Shown here: positions 1-7,273 of the stretch, in pieces
Layout: each line of letters opens with the position of its first letter
Numbering within the stretch: the stretch's first letter is position 1
NCBI GenBank assembly: GCA_012514865.1
Contig: JAAYZO010000687.1
Coordinates: forward strand, 1 to 14,882
Length of the DNA stretch: 14,882 nucleotides
Origin: Lentisphaerota bacterium
Lineage (GTDB): Bacteria; Verrucomicrobiota; Lentisphaeria; Oligosphaerales; JAFGRS01
Direction: 5' to 3'
Program-made: the position numbers and the translations under genes
Notes under the pieces: model-generated
The model's input: the letters and a program-made list of their open reading frames with translations, nothing else
Databases searched by the model: none
What the model was told of the DNA's origin: nothing

Positions 1-1950
1 CAGGGCATGACCAAGACCTACGAGGTCTGGCTCGGCGCCGATGGCGCCACGCCGCCCTACGACCGCCCCCTGATGCCGGTCTGCACGCCCCAGTGGTACG
101 CCGATTCCATGGTCTTCGGCGAACTGACCGTCGCCAACCCCGACCGCGACGTCGTGAACCAGTACGACGTCAAGGTCAACGAGGCCTTCGACGCCTACAT
201 GAAGGCCCGCGAAGACAACCGCGAGTATGGCCAGTTTAACTTCGGCGACTGGTGGGGCGAGCGCGTCATCAACTGGGGCAACATCGAGTACGACACCCAG
301 CACGCCTTCTTCCTGCAGTTTGCCCGCTCCGGCGACCTGCGCTTCCTCCAGGCCGGCGAAGAGGCCGAACGCCATAACCGCGATGTCGATACGGTCCACG
401 CACACCAGGACCCGCAACGCGTCGGACGCGTCTACGCCCACTGCATCGGACACGTCGGCAACTACTACCAGAAGAGCCCCCTGGATGGACCCAACCGCGG
501 CTCCCCGCGCGGCGGCTTCACGCCCTCGCATACCTGGTGCGAAGGCCATACGGATCACTTCTTCCTCACCGGCGAACGACGCTCGCAGACCACCGCCGCC
601 AAGATCGCCGACCACTACGGCACCTACGGCACCCGCGACTACGATTTCCGCAACTGCCGCGAGCCCGGCTGGGACCTCATCTTCACCATGGCCGTCTACC
701 GCGGCACCAGCGACCCGTTCTACCTCAATGCCGCCCGCATTATCGTCGATCGCGTCCTCGAACGGCAGACCCCCGAGCCCGCCCTCGGCACCGCCGGCGG
801 CGGCTGGCGCCGACGCATGGTGCCCGGGCACTGCCTCTGCGAACCGGCACACTACGGCAACGCCGGCTTTATGGTCGGCGTCCTCCTCACCGGCCTGAAG
901 TGGTACCACCTCGAGACCGGCGACGCACGCGTCGCCGAGAGCCTCCACCAGGGCGCACGCTTCCTCGCCAACGACATGTGGGAACCCGACATCCAGGGCT
1001 TCCGCTACACCACCTGCCCGAAATCCAGCAAGGGCGCCTGGTCGAACCTCCTCCTCTTCGACGGCATGGGCTACGCCTACCGCCTCACCGGCGATAAGGA
1101 CATCGCCCGCGTCCTCATGGCGGGCACCGACGCCGCCATCGAGAGCCTGAGCGGCTGGGGCAAGTCCTACACCATGTACATCCGCGTCGCCCCGCACGTC
1201 CTCGGCCTCCTCGCTGACCTGCGCGAGACCCCGCCCATGCCCCTGCCGCGACTGCTCGCGGACGTCCCGACCGCCTTCTCCGGCCGTCAGGCGGTCCGCT
1301 TCGACGCCAGCACCAGCGTCGTGCCCAAGGGCCTCCCGGTGACCTACGCGTGGGCCTTCGGCGATGGCACCACCGGCACCGGCGCGACCGTCGAGAAGAC
1401 CTACGCCCCCGGGCAGTACCGCGCCGTCCTCACGGTCGGCGCCGGCGACGCCACCGAGACCGCCGAGACGACCGTGGTCATGCCGCCGCTGTCCACCCTG
1501 GCCAAGCTCGACGACCGCGCCGTCGTGGTCGAGGCCGAGACCTTCGCCGCTCAGGGCGGCGGACAGGTCAAGACCGCCAGCGGCCGCCGCGGCGCCTCCG
1601 GCAGCATCGTCACCGGCTGGGAAGACGCCATCGGACACTGGCTCGAGTGGAAAGCCAGCGTCCCCCGCGCCGGACGCTACCACCTGCTCCTCAAGTACTG
1701 CAGCGGCGCCACCAACCCCCGCCGCGAGCTGCGCCTGAACGGCCAGGTCCCCGGAGAGGCCGCCCGCGAGATACGCTTCGAGCCCACCGGCGGCTACTCG
1801 ACCGGCACCGACAACTGGGCCTACCTGACCGTCGGCGGCAACGACGCCCCCATGGTCCTGGACCTCCCCGCCGGCGAGAGCACCCTGCGCCTGACGAACC
1901 TCGGCGACGGCCTCGCCCTGGACTGGATCCTCCTGCGACCGGTCGACTGA
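1..1950 (+). CDS. PL26/YetA-like rhamnogalacturonan lyase with PKD and CBM domains (5' partial)
   Basis: The reading frame is open to base 1, so the gene very probably begins upstream; the ATG at base 7 is only the first Met in view (numbering below starts there). Residues about 60-410 look like the alpha/alpha-barrel part of PcRGLX/YetA-type exo-acting rhamnogalacturonan lyases, with motifs rich in aromatic and acidic residues: FGDWWGER (79-86), NIEYDTQH (92-99), RHNRDVDTVH (122-131) and EGHTDHF (179-185). Residues about 420-495 form a PKD domain with the signature YAWAFGDGT near 445. Residues about 505-646 resemble a CBM35/CBM6-type beta-sandwich (VVVEAET start, LDWILLRP end). Known members of the family cleave the rhamnose-galacturonate backbone; that this copy does so is inferred. 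PKD and CBM domains usually occur on exported enzymes, so a signal peptide is expected in the missing N-terminus. It may be co-transcribed with the two following genes, although a strong hairpin lies just after its stop. Family call fairly sure, substrate less so. Confidence 0.75.
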   Translation, partial: QGMTKTYEVWLGADGATPPYDRPLMPVCTPQWYADSMVFGELTVANPDRDVVNQYDVKVNEAFDAYMKAREDNREYGQFNFGDWWGERVINWGNIEYDTQHAFFLQFARSGDLRFLQAGEEAERHNRDVDTVHAHQDPQRVGRVYAHCIGHVGNYYQKSPLDGPNRGSPRGGFTPSHTWCEGHTDHFFLTGERRSQTTAAKIADHYGTYGTRDYDFRNCREPGWDLIFTMAVYRGTSDPFYLNAARIIVDRVLERQTPEPALGTAGGGWRRRMVPGHCLCEPAHYGNAGFMVGVLLTGLKWYHLETGDARVAESLHQGARFLANDMWEPDIQGFRYTTCPKSSKGAWSNLLLFDGMGYAYRLTGDKDIARVLMAGTDAAIESLSGWGKSYTMYIRVAPHVLGLLADLRETPPMPLPRLLADVPTAFSGRQAVRFDASTSVVPKGLPVTYAWAFGDGTTGTGATVEKTYAPGQYRAVLTVGAGDATETAETTVVMPPLSTLAKLDDRAVVVEAETFAAQGGGQVKTASGRRGASGSIVTGWEDAIGHWLEWKASVPRAGRYHLLLKYCSGATNPRRELRLNGQVPGEAAREIRFEPTGGYSTGTDNWAYLTVGGNDAPMVLDLPAGESTLRLTNLGDGLALDWILLRPVD

Positions 1951-1959
1951 AAGACCAGC

Positions 1960-1985
1960 CCCCGCCCGGCGCCCGCCGGGCGGGG
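1960..1985 (+). terminator. Strong GC hairpin after the lyase stop (terminator-like)
   Basis: A perfect 12-bp inverted repeat (arms 1960-1971 and 1974-1985, centre CC; in RNA the innermost pairs would open to form the loop) starts 9 bases after the TGA. No T-run follows, so it is not a classical intrinsic terminator. It could instead protect the 3' end of the message or lower expression of the downstream gene. Confidence 0.45.
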
Positions 1986-2001
1986 CAGGCGAAGGGAATC
2001 T

Positions 2002-2084
2002 CACCGGAAACACCGGGGACACCGGAATCCCGGCCGCGGCAGGTGCCGCGGCAAAGCCCCAGTGTCCCCAGTGTCACCAGTGTC
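2002..2084. repeat. Two short 9-bp-period arrays in inverted orientation
   Basis: Three units of CACCGGnnn lie at 2002-2010, 2011-2019 and 2020-2028. Three units of (C/A)CCAGTGTC lie at 2058-2066, 2067-2075 and 2076-2084. The second array is an imperfect reverse complement of the first: GGGGACAC at 2015-2022 matches GTGTCCCC at 2062-2069, and bases 2002-2025 can be laid against 2059-2082 with about five mismatches. Between them sit two copies of the self-complementary octamer GCCGCGGC (2033-2040 and 2045-2052). The whole could fold as one long interrupted stem. The 214-bp gap holding it contains no credible gene. Confidence 0.6.
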
Positions 2085-2115
2085 ACCCGGGGCTCCGGCC
2101 TGGCCTTGGGCCGCC

Positions 2116-2133
2116 AGCCGGCTTCGGCCGGCT
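2116..2133 (+). promoter_or_regulatory. UUCG-tetraloop hairpin in the leader of the apiosidase-like gene
   Basis: AGCCGGC, TTCG, GCCGGCT: a perfect 7-bp stem closed by a C(UUCG)G tetraloop, one of the most stable RNA hairpins known. It ends 31 bases before the ATG at 2165 and has no T-run after it. A role in mRNA stability or in leader folding is plausible but not shown. Confidence 0.4.
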
Positions 2134-2164
2134 CGCCATACCGCGCTCAGCATGGGGTCGAACG

Positions 2165-3760
2165 ATGCGCACCACGCAGCAGCACTGCCTGACCGAGTGG
2201 TCCCTGCCGTCACGCGGCGCTCCGGGTGACGGCCTGGACCGTGTCGAGGTCGACGTCGTCGTGACTGACCCGGCCGGCCGCCAGCGCCGCGTGCCGGCCT
2301 TCTGGGCCGGCGGCAGCACCTGGCGGGTGCGCTATGCGCCCCTGCAGACCGGCCGGCACCGCTGGCACAGCGAGTGCCTCGCGGCCGGCCTGGAGGACCT
2401 CCACGGCCAGCGCGGCGCCTTCGACGTCGAGCCCTACACCGGCGACAACCCGCTGCTCCGCCATGGCCCCCTGCGCGTCGCCGCTTCCCGGCGCACCCTG
2501 GAGCACGCTGACGGGACGCCCTTCCTGTGGCTGGGTGACACCTGGTGGCTGGGCCTCTGCCAGCGCCTGACCTGGCCTGGTGAGTTCATGGGCCTGGTCG
2601 ACGACCGCGCCGCCAAGGGCTTCACCGTCATCCAGGTCGTGGCGGGGCTCTACCCCGACATGCCGGCCTTCGACGCGCGCGGCGACAACGAAGCCGGCGG
2701 ACCCTGGGAGGCTGACTACGCCAGCCTGCGGCCGGCCTACTTCGACCACGCCGACCGCCGCCTGGCGGCCATCGTTGCCGCCGGCATGGTGCCCTGCATC
2801 GTCGGCGCCTGGGGCTTCCACCTCGGCTGGCTCGGCGTCGAGCGCATGCAGCGACACTGGCGCTGCCTGGTGGCACGCTACGGCGCCTGGCCGGTGGTGT
2901 GGTGCCTGGCCGGCGAGGGCACGATGCCGTACTACCTCTCGACGACTCCCGACGCCGACCGCGCCGCCCAGCGCCGGGGCTGGACCGAGGTCGCCCGGGC
3001 TGTGCGCCGCCTCGACCCGATCGGGCATCCGCTGACCATCCACCCCTGCGAGGCGTCACGCCTCAGCCTCGACGACTCGAGCCTCCTCGACCTCGATATG
3101 CTGCAGACCGGCCACCAGGACCGCCTCAGCCTGCCGAACACCCTGCGGGCCCTGGCCGCGGCCCGCGCCAGCACGCCGACGTTGCCGGTGATCGAGGCAG
3201 AGGTCTGCTACGAGGGCATCGGCGAGGCCTGCCGACAGGAACTCCAGCGCCTCCTCTTCTGGGCCGCCATGCTGTCCGGCGCGGCCGGGTTTACCTACGG
3301 CGCCAACGGCCTCTGGCAGGTCAACCGCCGGGAGAAACCGTTCGGACCGTCGCCGCATGGCATGTCCTGGGGCGACACCCCCTGGGACGAGGCGGCGCGC
3401 CTGCCCGGCTCGGCCCAGGTCGGCCTGGCCGCGCGGCTCCTGGCCGGGCTGCCCTGGTGGCGTTTCGAGCCCCACCCGGAGTGGGTCGAGCCGCATGCCA
3501 CGCCGCAGGAGCCCCTCCTGCCGATGGCCGGCGGCGTCCCCGGCCTCGTGCGGGTGCTCTACCTGCCCTGCCGCTGGGCCCTGCCGACCCTGCGCGCCCT
3601 CGAGCCCGGCCTGCCTTACCGCGCCCGCCTGGTCAGCCCGGTCGACGGCCGCGCGCACGACCTCGGCGTCGTGCAGGGCGACGACGCCGGCACCGCCGCC
3701 CTGCCGGTGAGCCGACTGCCCGTCTTCCAGGACTGGGTCCTGATCCTGGAGAGGGCCTGA
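2165..3760 (+). CDS. DUF5060/DUF4038 apiosidase-like glycoside hydrolase (GH140-like)
   Basis: 531 aa. Residues about 5-100 match the DUF5060 beta-sandwich (FWAGG..WRVRY.P...G.H.W), and about 110-440 the DUF4038 TIM barrel, whose typical opening is visible as PFLWLGDTWWLGL followed by AAKGFTVIQVV. The remainder is a small C-terminal beta domain. Candidate catalytic residues are Glu251 in WCLAGEGT and Glu346 in EAEVCYEG, at the ends of two barrel strands. The characterised GH140 enzyme releases apiose from rhamnogalacturonan II using an Asp/Glu pair as I recall it; a Glu at the first site would be a variation. No signal peptide is visible, so it may act inside the cell or on imported oligosaccharides. 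The start is the only reasonable ATG (the ATG at 2152 is out of frame), but its Shine-Dalgarno is weak. It lies 214 bp after the lyase and 124 bp before the next gene, same strand. Fold confident, exact substrate inferred. Confidence 0.8.
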   Translation: MRTTQQHCLTEWSLPSRGAPGDGLDRVEVDVVVTDPAGRQRRVPAFWAGGSTWRVRYAPLQTGRHRWHSECLAAGLEDLHGQRGAFDVEPYTGDNPLLRHGPLRVAASRRTLEHADGTPFLWLGDTWWLGLCQRLTWPGEFMGLVDDRAAKGFTVIQVVAGLYPDMPAFDARGDNEAGGPWEADYASLRPAYFDHADRRLAAIVAAGMVPCIVGAWGFHLGWLGVERMQRHWRCLVARYGAWPVVWCLAGEGTMPYYLSTTPDADRAAQRRGWTEVARAVRRLDPIGHPLTIHPCEASRLSLDDSSLLDLDMLQTGHQDRLSLPNTLRALAAARASTPTLPVIEAEVCYEGIGEACRQELQRLLFWAAMLSGAAGFTYGANGLWQVNRREKPFGPSPHGMSWGDTPWDEAARLPGSAQVGLAARLLAGLPWWRFEPHPEWVEPHATPQEPLLPMAGGVPGLVRVLYLPCRWALPTLRALEPGLPYRARLVSPVDGRAHDLGVVQGDDAGTAALPVSRLPVFQDWVLILERA

Positions 3761-3833
3761 ACCGCCGGGCGAGCCCAGCCGCACAGGCCCCGCGACCATT
3801 CAGCGGCTACAGTGTCGCCAGGCCGGCGCCGCT

Positions 3834-3875
3834 GCGGGCATAGCCCGCGGCGTCTCGCTTAATTAAGGATAGGAG
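3834..3875 (+). promoter_or_regulatory. Leader of the 722-aa gene: small hairpin, AT-rich octamer and Shine-Dalgarno
   Basis: A 6-bp hairpin (GCGGGC 3834-3839, ATA, GCCCGC 3843-3848) is followed by TTAATTAA at 3859-3866, a rare AT-rich palindrome in this GC-rich context. AGGAG at 3871-3875 then sits nine bases before the GTG at 3885 and fixes that start. I see no convincing -35/-10 pair. The rest of the 124-bp gap shows nothing else. Confidence 0.5.
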
Positions 3876-3884
3876 AGCCCCCTG

Positions 3885-6053
3885 GTGAAACCCGTCGTGC
3901 TGATCGGTTCGAGTATCCCCCCCGGCCTGGAGCAGGTCCGCCTGCACCAGCGCCTCAAGCTCGGCGACCTGGTGCTGACGTCGCTGCCGCGCGACCTCGG
4001 CGAGGCCCGTGCCGTCGCCGACTTCTGCCGCCGCGAGGACCTGCACCTCTGCTTCGGCGAGTTCGTCTACCGCGGCAGCGGCATCCCGTGCCCGGCCTGG
4101 CGTGAAACAGTCGGCCGCGAGGCGTTCTTCAGCAAGGCCGACATCGACGCTGTTCTGGACGCCGCCGGGGCGGCGTACTTCGGCCGTCTGAGCATCGGCG
4201 AGGCCGGCGGCATCCTGTACTGGCCCGAGGCCTACCTTCGGCGCACCGGCCCGCATGGCTGGCGGACCCTTGAGCCCTGCGACACCCACGACCAGGCGGC
4301 GGCGGCCTACGTCGCGCTCTGCCGGCGCCTCCTCGAGGCCGAGCGCCGCGACATCGGCCGCGGGCCGCTCCTCGATGTCGACTCCAGCTTCGCCTTCAAG
4401 TACCACGCCATGGCCGGCGTCGACAAGCTCTGCCTCGAGTCCATGCCCGGCGACCCGCACCGCATGCACGCCGCTGTCCGCGGCGCGGCAAGGGCCTACG
4501 CCAAGCCGTGGGGAACCCACATCGCCATGGGATGGTACGGCGGCGTCACCGTCGACGCCATGTTCCAGAAACGCTGGAAGAACGCCCTCCTGCACGCCTA
4601 CCTCGCCGGCGCCGAGTTCATCTACCCCGAGTCGGGCCATTACACCTGCGACAACCCGCGCCGCGGCCTCCGCCTCGGCTTCCACTCCAAGCCCATGAAG
4701 GCCATGCGGCGCACCCTGCGCGAGGCCTGGCAGTTCGCCCGACTCCACACCCGTCCGGCCGGCGGACCCGAGGTCCGCCTCGGCATCCTGCACGGCCAGC
4801 ACGACGGCGCGCCGGGGCTGTGGAACCCGGTGGCATGGGGCCAGTACCACGACCCGAAGTGGCTCGAGGGCCCGGCCGAGCGCGGCTGGAACCTCCTCGA
4901 TGGCTTCCACCGCAGCGAGGACTGGCCGAAGGCGACCGTCCAGGGCGACCTCGATGTCTCCGGCAATCCGCCCCTCGGGCAGTACGACCTCGTCCCGGCC
5001 GAAGCCGATGCCGCCTGCCTGCAGCGCTACAGCGCCCTGGTCTGCCTGGGCTGGAATACCATGACGGCCGACCTCTACGAGCGCCTGCGTGCCTACGTCG
5101 AGGCCGGCGGGCACCTGCTGATGTTCCTGCCGCAGGTCAGCACCCGCACCGACCGCGCCGCCGAGCCGGCGTTGTTCCGCGATGGCGACCTCGCCGATCT
5201 GTTCGGGGTGCGCATCCGCGGCCGCGAGGCGACGGCGGTGCAGGGGGTGACCTTCTGTGCCGAGTCCGGCCTGCCGGGCTACCGGACGCCGCTGTACCGC
5301 GTCGGTGAGGACCCGCTCTTCCTGGGCCGCCTGACACCGGCCCGCGTCGAGCTGGCCGGTGCCCGCGTCTTGAGCGGCTTCGCCGGGCTCTTCGCCACGG
5401 CGGAGGAGGCGCTGCTGGCCCGGCCCGCCGTCGTCGAGCACCGCCTCGGCCGCGGCTGCGCCATGCTGGTCACCGCCTGGGAGTTTCCCGGCGACGACGG
5501 CCTGCGGCCGCTGAGCGAGGACCTCCTGCGCATGGTGCTCCAGGGCGAACAGGGCGACCTGCGCCTGCTGGGGTCCGACCGCGTGCGCTACGCCGTCTAC
5601 CGCGGCCAGGCGCCCGGGCGCGGCCGGCGCTACCGCCTCGCCTACCTGCTGAACACCGCCGCCGACGTCCCGGCGCCGGTGCGCCTCTGGCACCGCGGCC
5701 GGCTCTCGGCTGAGGTCACCATCGCGGCCAACGACCTGCGCCTGGCCTACCTCGCCGGCGATCTGCTCGTGGTGCCCTCGGACCGCCGCGTCGACCTGGC
5801 TGCCTGGGCCGGCTCGGGCGCGCGCCATGACCTCCGGCTCTTCTCGCCGGTCGAGCAGACGGTACTCGCCTGCAACCTCGGCCGGAAGGCCCTGCGTGTC
5901 ACCCTCCATGGCAACACCGCCGAGATCGCCCCGGGCGCGAGTCTGGAGATGGCCCTGCCGCGGACCGTCGACCCGGAACGGCAACGCTTCGCCGCGCCGG
6001 ACTTCCTCGAGGAGCCGCGCGTGCGCTACCGGCACGACCGCCTCCCCTACTGA
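3885..6053 (+). CDS. Glycoside-hydrolase-like TIM-barrel protein with amidotransferase-like domain (family not recognised)
   Basis: 722 aa from a GTG start with a good Shine-Dalgarno. I do not recognise a named family. Residues about 1-290 read as a TIM barrel (VVLIGSSIPPG start; GRLSIGEAGG near 105; DVDSSFAFKYHAMAG near 165). Acidic residues at strand-end-like positions are Glu185 (CLESMPGDP) and Glu249 (FIYPESGHYTCDNP), which could serve as the catalytic pair. Residues about 295-480 resemble the class I glutamine-amidotransferase-like Rossmann domain found in GH42-type and related glycosidases (VRLGILHG; YSALVCLGWNTM; LRAYVEAGGHLLMFLPQ). The C-terminal 200 residues look like beta-sandwich. 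There is no signal peptide or membrane segment, so a cytoplasmic location is likely. Its position behind PL26-like and apiosidase-like genes suggests action on the same polysaccharide. It converges on the isomerase gene. Fold moderately sure, activity unknown. Confidence 0.65.
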   Translation: MKPVVLIGSSIPPGLEQVRLHQRLKLGDLVLTSLPRDLGEARAVADFCRREDLHLCFGEFVYRGSGIPCPAWRETVGREAFFSKADIDAVLDAAGAAYFGRLSIGEAGGILYWPEAYLRRTGPHGWRTLEPCDTHDQAAAAYVALCRRLLEAERRDIGRGPLLDVDSSFAFKYHAMAGVDKLCLESMPGDPHRMHAAVRGAARAYAKPWGTHIAMGWYGGVTVDAMFQKRWKNALLHAYLAGAEFIYPESGHYTCDNPRRGLRLGFHSKPMKAMRRTLREAWQFARLHTRPAGGPEVRLGILHGQHDGAPGLWNPVAWGQYHDPKWLEGPAERGWNLLDGFHRSEDWPKATVQGDLDVSGNPPLGQYDLVPAEADAACLQRYSALVCLGWNTMTADLYERLRAYVEAGGHLLMFLPQVSTRTDRAAEPALFRDGDLADLFGVRIRGREATAVQGVTFCAESGLPGYRTPLYRVGEDPLFLGRLTPARVELAGARVLSGFAGLFATAEEALLARPAVVEHRLGRGCAMLVTAWEFPGDDGLRPLSEDLLRMVLQGEQGDLRLLGSDRVRYAVYRGQAPGRGRRYRLAYLLNTAADVPAPVRLWHRGRLSAEVTIAANDLRLAYLAGDLLVVPSDRRVDLAAWAGSGARHDLRLFSPVEQTVLACNLGRKALRVTLHGNTAEIAPGASLEMALPRTVDPERQRFAAPDFLEEPRVRYRHDRLPY

Positions 6054-6071
6054 CGCAGCCCCACGCAGGCT

Positions 6072-6096
6072 CTGCCGGAGCTTCCGTCACCGGCAG
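6072..6096. terminator. Hairpin between convergent genes (possible bidirectional terminator)
   Basis: CTGCCGG (6072-6078) and CCGGCAG (6090-6096) form a 7-bp stem with an 11-base loop in the 68-bp gap between the convergent stops at 6053 and 6122. There is no T-run on either strand, so the call rests on position and symmetry only. Confidence 0.35.
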
Positions 6097-6121
6097 GTAA
6101 CGGCCAGTGGAGGAAGATCCG

Positions 6122-6961
6122 TCAGCGCGCCGCCGGGAGGATCCCGACCTGGCGCGCCGAGGCCACCGCCGCCCGGCACAGCCCGGCGCCGTACGACTGG
6201 CCCGCCGGCGGGCCGAACTCCAGGGCCATCCAGCCCGCGTAGCCGACCTCGGCACAGGCCGCCACGACCTCGGCCCAGTCGATGACGCCCTGCCCCGGCC
6301 AGGTCGAGGCCTGGCGGCCCTGCGCGTCGGCCGGGAGGAGGTCCTTGCCATGCAGACGCACCAGGTGCGTCCCCAGGGTACGGATGAAGTCGTGCGGGTA
6401 GCCGCTGTGCAGCACGTTGGCCGTGTCGAGGTAAACGCCCACGGCCGGCGAGTCGACGTCGCGTACGAAACTCAGGCACTCGCCCGGCGTCATCAGGTTC
6501 TTCGAGAGCTTCGGACAGGTCTCCGCACCGACACGCACCCCCCGCGCCGCCGCGTAGGCGCCCAGCTCGCGGAAGCCGCTGACCAGACGCCGCCAGGCCT
6601 GACAGAAGGGCACCTGCGGCAGGACCTGACCGGTCACCACCAGGACCCCATCGGCGCCCAGCAGCACCGCCGCCTCGATCTGCCGGCGCGCCACCGCCAG
6701 GGCACGCTGGAAGACCGCCTCATCCGGGTCGGTGATCAGCGCCTTCCACCCCAGCGTCGAGGCCACCGAGGAGCAGGCCAGGCCGTGGTCGCGCAGGACC
6801 GCACCCAGACGGCGGATGTCGTCGTCGCTGTGCTCCAGGGTCAGGTCGGGCGTCCCGAGCCAGAGCTCCACGCCGTCAAAGCCGGCCTCGGCGGCGATCC
6901 GCATGCGGCCGGGGAAGTCCAGCGCGGCGTCGATCATCTGGTTGCCGATCGAGAGCTTCAT
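6122..6961 (-). CDS. Sugar phosphate isomerase/epimerase (xylose isomerase-like TIM barrel)
   Basis: 279 aa, AP-endonuclease-2 / xylose-isomerase-like superfamily, usual length. It opens with MKLSIGNQMI and the barrel strand GFDGVELWLG (27-36). Candidate divalent-metal ligands follow the family pattern: Glu147 (GAETCPK), Asp179 (VYLDTANVLHSG), His204 (RLHGKD) and Glu248 (ALEFG). Members interconvert keto/aldo sugars or epimerise them, or act as inositol-type dehydratases; which reaction applies here cannot be told from sequence. The start at 6961 is chosen because AGGAG (complement of 6969-6973) lies seven bases upstream. The frame stays open through the minisatellite to 7207, but that extension is repeat-encoded and not family-like. 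There is no signal peptide, so it is cytoplasmic. It is divergent from the XRE regulator, which may control it, and could work with the FGGY kinase in monosaccharide catabolism. Confidence 0.88.
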   Translation of the reverse strand: MKLSIGNQMIDAALDFPGRMRIAAEAGFDGVELWLGTPDLTLEHSDDDIRRLGAVLRDHGLACSSVASTLGWKALITDPDEAVFQRALAVARRQIEAAVLLGADGVLVVTGQVLPQVPFCQAWRRLVSGFRELGAYAAARGVRVGAETCPKLSKNLMTPGECLSFVRDVDSPAVGVYLDTANVLHSGYPHDFIRTLGTHLVRLHGKDLLPADAQGRQASTWPGQGVIDWAEVVAACAEVGYAGWMALEFGPPAGQSYGAGLCRAAVASARQVGILPAAR

Positions 6962-6968
6962 GTCCGAT

Positions 6969-6973
6969 CTCCT
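6969..6973 (-). promoter_or_regulatory. Shine-Dalgarno deciding the isomerase start
   Basis: AGGAG on the minus strand, seven bases before the ATG at 6961. It separates the true N-terminus from an open-frame extension running through the 9-bp repeats. Confidence 0.8.
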
Positions 6974-7034
6974 GTGCTCGTTGAGACGCCATGCCCACGC
7001 ATCCCGGCTCACGCCGACCCCCGGGGAGCCCGCC

Positions 7035-7132
7035 CTGTCGACCTGTCTGACCTGTCTGACCTGTCTGACCTGTCTGACCTGTCTGACCTGTCTGACCTGT
7101 CTGACCTGTCCGACCTGTCCGCCCCGTCCGAC
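7035..7132. repeat. 9-bp minisatellite, unit CTGTCTGAC
   Basis: Seven perfect consecutive units run from 7043 to 7105. They are flanked by degenerate units: an 8-base CTGTCGAC at 7035-7042, CTGTCCGAC at 7106-7114, CTGTCCGCC at 7115-7123 and CCGTCCGAC at 7124-7132. Each unit holds the odd palindrome GTC-T-GAC. The period is a multiple of three and stop-free, so it reads as repeated DLS or CLT on the plus strand and RQV on the minus strand, but no real gene covers it. It lies in the isomerase leader, 74 bases upstream of the isomerase ATG. Confidence 0.95.
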
Positions 7133-7197
7133 TCCCGCCCCCCGCGGCGCCTCCTCGAGGCGGCGGCAGACGCTCCGACAAAAACCCTCCAGCGGCC

Positions 7198-7227
7198 TTG
7201 ACATCACCCGCCCTCAGCAAGTATCGT
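7198..7227 (+). promoter_or_regulatory. Candidate sigma-70-type promoter for the XRE regulator
   Basis: A perfect TTGACA (7198-7203) is followed after 18 bases by TATCGT (7222-7227, four of six matches to TATAAT). A better -10 match, TATGAT at 7232-7237, is too far from this -35 box. The stretch 7217-7250 is the most AT-rich of the window. Transcription would start about 35-45 bases before the ATG at 7274. Confidence 0.45.
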
Positions 7228-7256
7228 TTGATATGATTAGCATCTGATCTGCTGAG
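7213..7256 (+). promoter_or_regulatory. Nested dyads overlapping the promoter (possible operator)
   Basis: CTCAGC (7213-7218) mirrors GCTGAG (7251-7256). Inside are TATC-GTTT-GATA (7222-7233) and AGCA-N7-TGCT (7239-7253). Such symmetry over a promoter directly upstream of an XRE gene fits autoregulation, but no operator is known for this family, so this is inference. Confidence 0.3.
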
Positions 7257-7273
7257 AGGATACGAGGTCCGTG

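Noticed and set aside
3859..3866. TTAATTAA as a -10 promoter element
   Set aside because: It lies only 18 bases before the start codon, overlaps the Shine-Dalgarno leader and has no -35 partner at a proper distance.
3807..6035. 742-aa open frame on the minus strand
   Set aside because: It is antisense to the 722-aa glycosidase-like gene; the long frame is a by-product of high GC codon use, has low-complexity composition and no family motif.
7035..7132. CRISPR array
   Set aside because: Units of 9 bp are directly adjacent with no spacers.
6107..7201. 364-aa plus-strand open frame ending in DLS repeats
   Set aside because: Antisense to the isomerase for most of its length and low-complexity for the rest; no Shine-Dalgarno-supported start.
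6962..7207. N-terminal extension of the isomerase through the 9-bp repeats
   Set aside because: The extension is repeat-encoded RQV units with no counterpart in the family, and AGGAG seven bases before 6961 marks the real start.
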